Assembly: GCF_001665605.1 (NCBI RefSeq)
Contig: NZ_LZSV01000016.1
Span: 310,001-374,000 of the forward strand
Reading direction: 5' to 3'
DNA from: Mycobacterium sp. 852014-50255_SCH5639931
GTDB lineage: Bacteria > Actinomycetota > Actinomycetes > Mycobacteriales > Mycobacteriaceae
Length of the DNA: 64,000 nt
The first letter of the stretch is position 1. Each line of letters begins with the position of its first letter. A program made the position numbers and the translations under genes. The notes under the pieces were generated by a model. The model saw nothing but the letters and a program-made list of their open reading frames with translations. It ran no database searches and had not been told where the DNA came from. Below are positions 61,791 through 64,000 of this stretch, piece after piece.

Positions 61791-61952
61791 TTAGTTGCGA
61801 CCGGCCATGAAGCCGCCGTCGACGTTGAGAACATCGGCGACCACAGCGCGATCCGTTAGCTCGGCGGCGACGCCCCAGGCATCGCCACCCCGGCTCGTCA
61901 GCTCAGCGACGGTGTCGCCGACAACAATGACCTTCCTGGCCTCAAGATGCAT
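61791..61952 (-). pseudogene. Internally deleted SDR remnant, 53 codons
   Basis: An open frame from ATG (61952) to TAA (61791) with GGAGG upstream. It joins an SDR-like start (MHLEARKVIVVGDTVAELTS) directly to the typical SDR end (VVADVLNVDGGFMAGRN). The catalytic Ser, Tyr and Lys region is missing, so it cannot be an active dehydrogenase. Its ribosome-binding site and frame are intact, so a short peptide could still be made, and it precedes the cupin gene by 97 bp. Confidence 0.55.
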
Positions 61953-62124
61953 ATGCGGTCCCTCCGTGGTTCTCCTGACGGCTCCGGGTGGACCGCCGTT
62001 CTTCGTATCGCAGACAGACGTAACGCCCTCGGGTCGGGCGCCCGCAAACGGGTGACACTCCCGCCGGGTTCTGGTCGTTCTGAGACTGCAGCCAGGCGGG
62101 GTGAGTTGTCATCACCCCACCTAC

Positions 62125-62144
62125 CTATTCACCCGGATGAGTAG
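62125..62144. promoter_or_regulatory. 20-bp palindrome in the gap before the SDR remnant-cupin-NmrA genes
   Basis: CTATTCACCCGGATGAGTAG is a centred palindrome with 16 of 20 positions in symmetry. It lies in a 239-bp gap without genes, downstream of the MFS exporter and about 170 bp upstream of the SDR remnant. The form suits a LuxR- or TetR-type dimer. No regulator gene is adjacent. Confidence 0.4.
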
Positions 62145-62191
62145 TACGCCGCCGTGAACCGAAGCGTGAATTGGGTCGGTCGGGTGAACGG

Positions 62192-63664
62192 TTACTGCGG
62201 CGGGGGCGGCTCGGTCGCGGCCGAGGGGCTGCTGGCCAGGGCGGGTTGCACACCGGGCCGGTCGCGACATAGCGCCGCGATGTCGCAGGGCACAGGTTGA
62301 CACGCAGGGAGATTGGTTATCAACAGCGCGGCACACAACGCGCCCAGGGCGAATAGTGCCGCGCTCACCTCTAACACGTGGGCGAATCCGGTGGCGCTCG
62401 CCGCGCCAACGCTGATCAGGCCCAGGGACCCGATCGACATCAGCGCGGCCAAACGCGAGACGGCGTTGTTGATCGCCGACGCAATGCCGCTGTGTTCGGT
62501 CGGCACCGACGCCAGTGTCACCGACGTCAGCGGTGTGATCGTCACGACCAGCCCGATGGCCAGCACGGTCATTCCGGGGACCAGGTCGGTAATCGCGTGG
62601 AATCCACTAGGTTTCGGGCGGATCAGCAGCAGCCCGATCCCCGCCAAAGCGGGGCCGACTATCAGGAATGCACGTGGTCCGACCCGCGCGGCAATGCCGA
62701 CATGGCGGGCGAACAGGAACGACAGCGCCGGGATCGGCAGGGTGGCCAGTCCAGCCGCGGTGGCTGAGTATCCGCCGATTTCTTGGGTGTAGAGGGCGAC
62801 GGCCAGCGATCCCAGCGTCAACCCGCCGTAGGCGAACGCGGTGACGAAGTTGGCGGCAGCGAAGTTGCGAAAGGTGAACAACGGCAACGGAAGCATCGGA
62901 GACCTGCTGCGGTGCTGCCAACTCACGAAGCCGGCCAGTGCGGCGATCCCGATCACCGCCGGTGTGAAGACCGTCGGGACTGTCCAGCCGTCGCGTTGCG
63001 ATTCGATTAACGCATATACGGTCGCGGCCAGCCCTACCGCCGATAAGCCCACCCCGGCGGTATCGACACGGGCGCCTTCGACCCGCCCCGACATCGGACA
63101 CAGCCAGAACGTCAGTGCATACCCGACCGCCATGGGGATCGCTGACAACACGAAAATCCAACGCCAGCCCAAGAAATCGACGCACATTCCGCCCAGCAGC
63201 GGGCCCAACGCGAAGGCGGTTCCCGTCCACCCGGTCCAGACGCCGATCGCCGCGGACTGGCGTGCCTTGTCGAACACCGTGTTGATCAGCGCCAGCGAAC
63301 CCGGCACGAGGAAAGCCGCACCCAGCCCCTGGATGAGGCGTGCGGTGACCAGCATCGCCGGTGAGGCGGCAGCCGCCGCCAGGACCGAGCCCACCCCGAA
63401 CGCCAAGAGCCCGAACCTCATCACCGGAACGCGTCCGAACAAATCCGAAATGGACCCGCCGGGCAGAATCGCGGCGGCCGTTGCCAACAGGTAGCCATCG
63501 ATGATCCATTGCTGCACCGCCAGGCCACCGCCGAGGTCGTGCTCGATGGCCGGCAAAGCCAGGTTGATTACCGTGGAGTCGAGGAACGCGACCATTGACA
63601 CCATTACCGCAACCAGCATCGCACGGCTGGTCGGTGCCGCGTCGCGCAGCGTCACTGCCGCCAC
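62192..63664 (-). CDS. MFS exporter, DHA2 14-helix type
   Basis: A 490-residue MFS transporter. Helix 1 reads MVAFLDSTVINLALPAIE (DHA2 motif D1), then GGSISDLFGRVPVMR (motif A) and FALGPLLGGMCVDFLGWRWIFVLSAIP (motif C). A Pro-rich C-terminal tail with three Cys follows the last helix. It probably exports drugs or lipophilic metabolites. GTG start. It is in the accessory stretch at the right edge and is unrelated in sequence to the exporter at 6391-8289 beyond family level. Confidence 0.88.
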   Translation of the reverse strand: MAAVTLRDAAPTSRAMLVAVMVSMVAFLDSTVINLALPAIEHDLGGGLAVQQWIIDGYLLATAAAILPGGSISDLFGRVPVMRFGLLAFGVGSVLAAAAASPAMLVTARLIQGLGAAFLVPGSLALINTVFDKARQSAAIGVWTGWTGTAFALGPLLGGMCVDFLGWRWIFVLSAIPMAVGYALTFWLCPMSGRVEGARVDTAGVGLSAVGLAATVYALIESQRDGWTVPTVFTPAVIGIAALAGFVSWQHRSRSPMLPLPLFTFRNFAAANFVTAFAYGGLTLGSLAVALYTQEIGGYSATAAGLATLPIPALSFLFARHVGIAARVGPRAFLIVGPALAGIGLLLIRPKPSGFHAITDLVPGMTVLAIGLVVTITPLTSVTLASVPTEHSGIASAINNAVSRLAALMSIGSLGLISVGAASATGFAHVLEVSAALFALGALCAALLITNLPACQPVPCDIAALCRDRPGVQPALASSPSAATEPPPPQ

Positions 63665-63725
63665 CGTTCGGCAAGTGGCGATGACTGGTCGTCCGACCCG
63701 TTGTGTGCGTTAGTCATTGGCTTGG

Positions 63726-63926
63726 TCACCACCGGTCGAAATGCGCCACGTCGTCGAACGGAATCCGTTTGGCGCGGCGGAAGGTCGTGCCGGTGCAGTA
63801 GGCGGTGGGAATGGTCGTCGCGTGATAGACGTTGTCGGGCAGGCCGAGGGATGGCCCGCATCTCGTCGTCGGCCATTACGGTCACCCCGGTCCACATGGT
63901 TCCCAAGCCCCCGAGGTAGTCGCTCA
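63726..63926 (-). pseudogene. Frameshifted C-terminal remnant of a nitroreductase
   Basis: From the ATG at 63926 the frame gives SDYLGGLGTMWTGVTVMADDEMRAI, typical of the late part of FMN nitroreductases. After about 30 codons the homology jumps by one base into a frame reading LGLPDNVYHATTIPTAYCTG and ending RAKRIPFDDVAHFDRW at the stop (63726-63728). The N-terminal two thirds are missing. The first codon overlaps the RidA-like stop (ATGA). Confidence 0.65.
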
Positions 63927-64000
63927 TGCCGGCAGGATGGCGGTGACTTCGACTTCCACGCGGATGTTGGGCCACACCAACCCGTCGATGATGCTGAACA
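63924..64000 (-). CDS. C-terminal end of a RidA/YjgF-like protein (partial)
   Basis: The last 24 codons of a minus-strand gene that begins outside the window: FSIIDGLVWPNIRVEVEVTA, then ILPA and stop. The closing strand VEVEVTA after a conserved Pro is typical of RidA-family enamine/imine deaminases. The identification rests on this short segment only. Confidence 0.45.
   Translation of the reverse strand, partial: FSIIDGLVWPNIRVEVEVTAILPA

Overview
The window is high-GC chromosomal DNA from a mycobacterium, most likely a slow-growing non-tuberculous species. The evidence is protein-level similarity, recalled rather than searched, to the M. tuberculosis block running from about Rv1254 (left) to Rv1189 (right), inverted relative to H37Rv numbering. 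Typical markers are kgd, the trehalose importer lpqY-sugABC, sigE-rseA-htrA-tatB, glgC/glgM, gpgS and dapE/dapD. GTG starts, 4-bp start/stop overlaps (ATGA/GTGA) and near-leaderless starts are common. The PE/PPE, ESX and toxin-antitoxin genes that interrupt this block in M. tuberculosis are absent. I found no tRNA, rRNA, CRISPR array, insertion sequence or prophage.

Layout. 1-9.3 kb: acyltransferase (partial), RNA helicase DeaD, lipoprotein LprE, a very large nuclease-helicase, an MFS exporter and a membrane protein. 9.5-19.5 kb: central carbon metabolism (Kgd, malic enzyme, malate dehydrogenase), two tandem short-chain dehydrogenases, lipoprotein LpqZ and CorA. 19.6-25 kb: trehalose ABC importer with a SUFU-domain gene at its 3' end. 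25-30 kb: MgtE-N/CBS protein, DUF1003 protein, lytic transglycosylase and the Fe-S scaffold ATPase Mrp. 30.3-33.7 kb: envelope-stress cluster SigE, anti-sigma RseA, HtrA and TatB. 33.9-40.3 kb: methyltransferase, then a TetR-controlled ABC exporter operon with an ICMT-like enzyme and a CocE-type hydrolase. 40.4-48.7 kb: alpha-glucan and methylglucose lipopolysaccharide precursor genes, DUF3117, 3-methyladenine glycosylase, FolP2, FadD6 and a LOG protein. 48.7-55.7 kb: a LAL-like ATPase without HTH, DapE/DapD, an MHS transporter and FadD36. 55.8-60.1 kb: two alpha/beta hydrolases, a deazaflavin-type nitroreductase, ECF sigma factor SigI, a carboxymuconolactone decarboxylase-like protein and a VOC protein. 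60.1-64 kb: an accessory, partly decayed stretch with four gene remnants or fragments, a cupin, an NmrA-type reductase and an MFS exporter.

The most interesting signal is a small SigI regulon that can be read directly. Three promoters fit the published ECF41 pattern TGTCACA-N16-CGTC with exactly 16-nt spacers. They serve sigI itself, the divergent decarboxylase-like/VOC pair, and the nitroreductase/hydrolase pair. In two of them the start codon lies exactly 9 nt after CGTC.

A second signal is a family of 55-bp intergenic palindromic repeats: three copies before deaD, two copies before the tetR gene and one degenerate copy between mrp and tatB. The two arrays differ by a compensatory base change in their outer stem. 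A third is a pair of operators exactly 20 bp apart lying over the -10 and leaderless start of the tetR gene.
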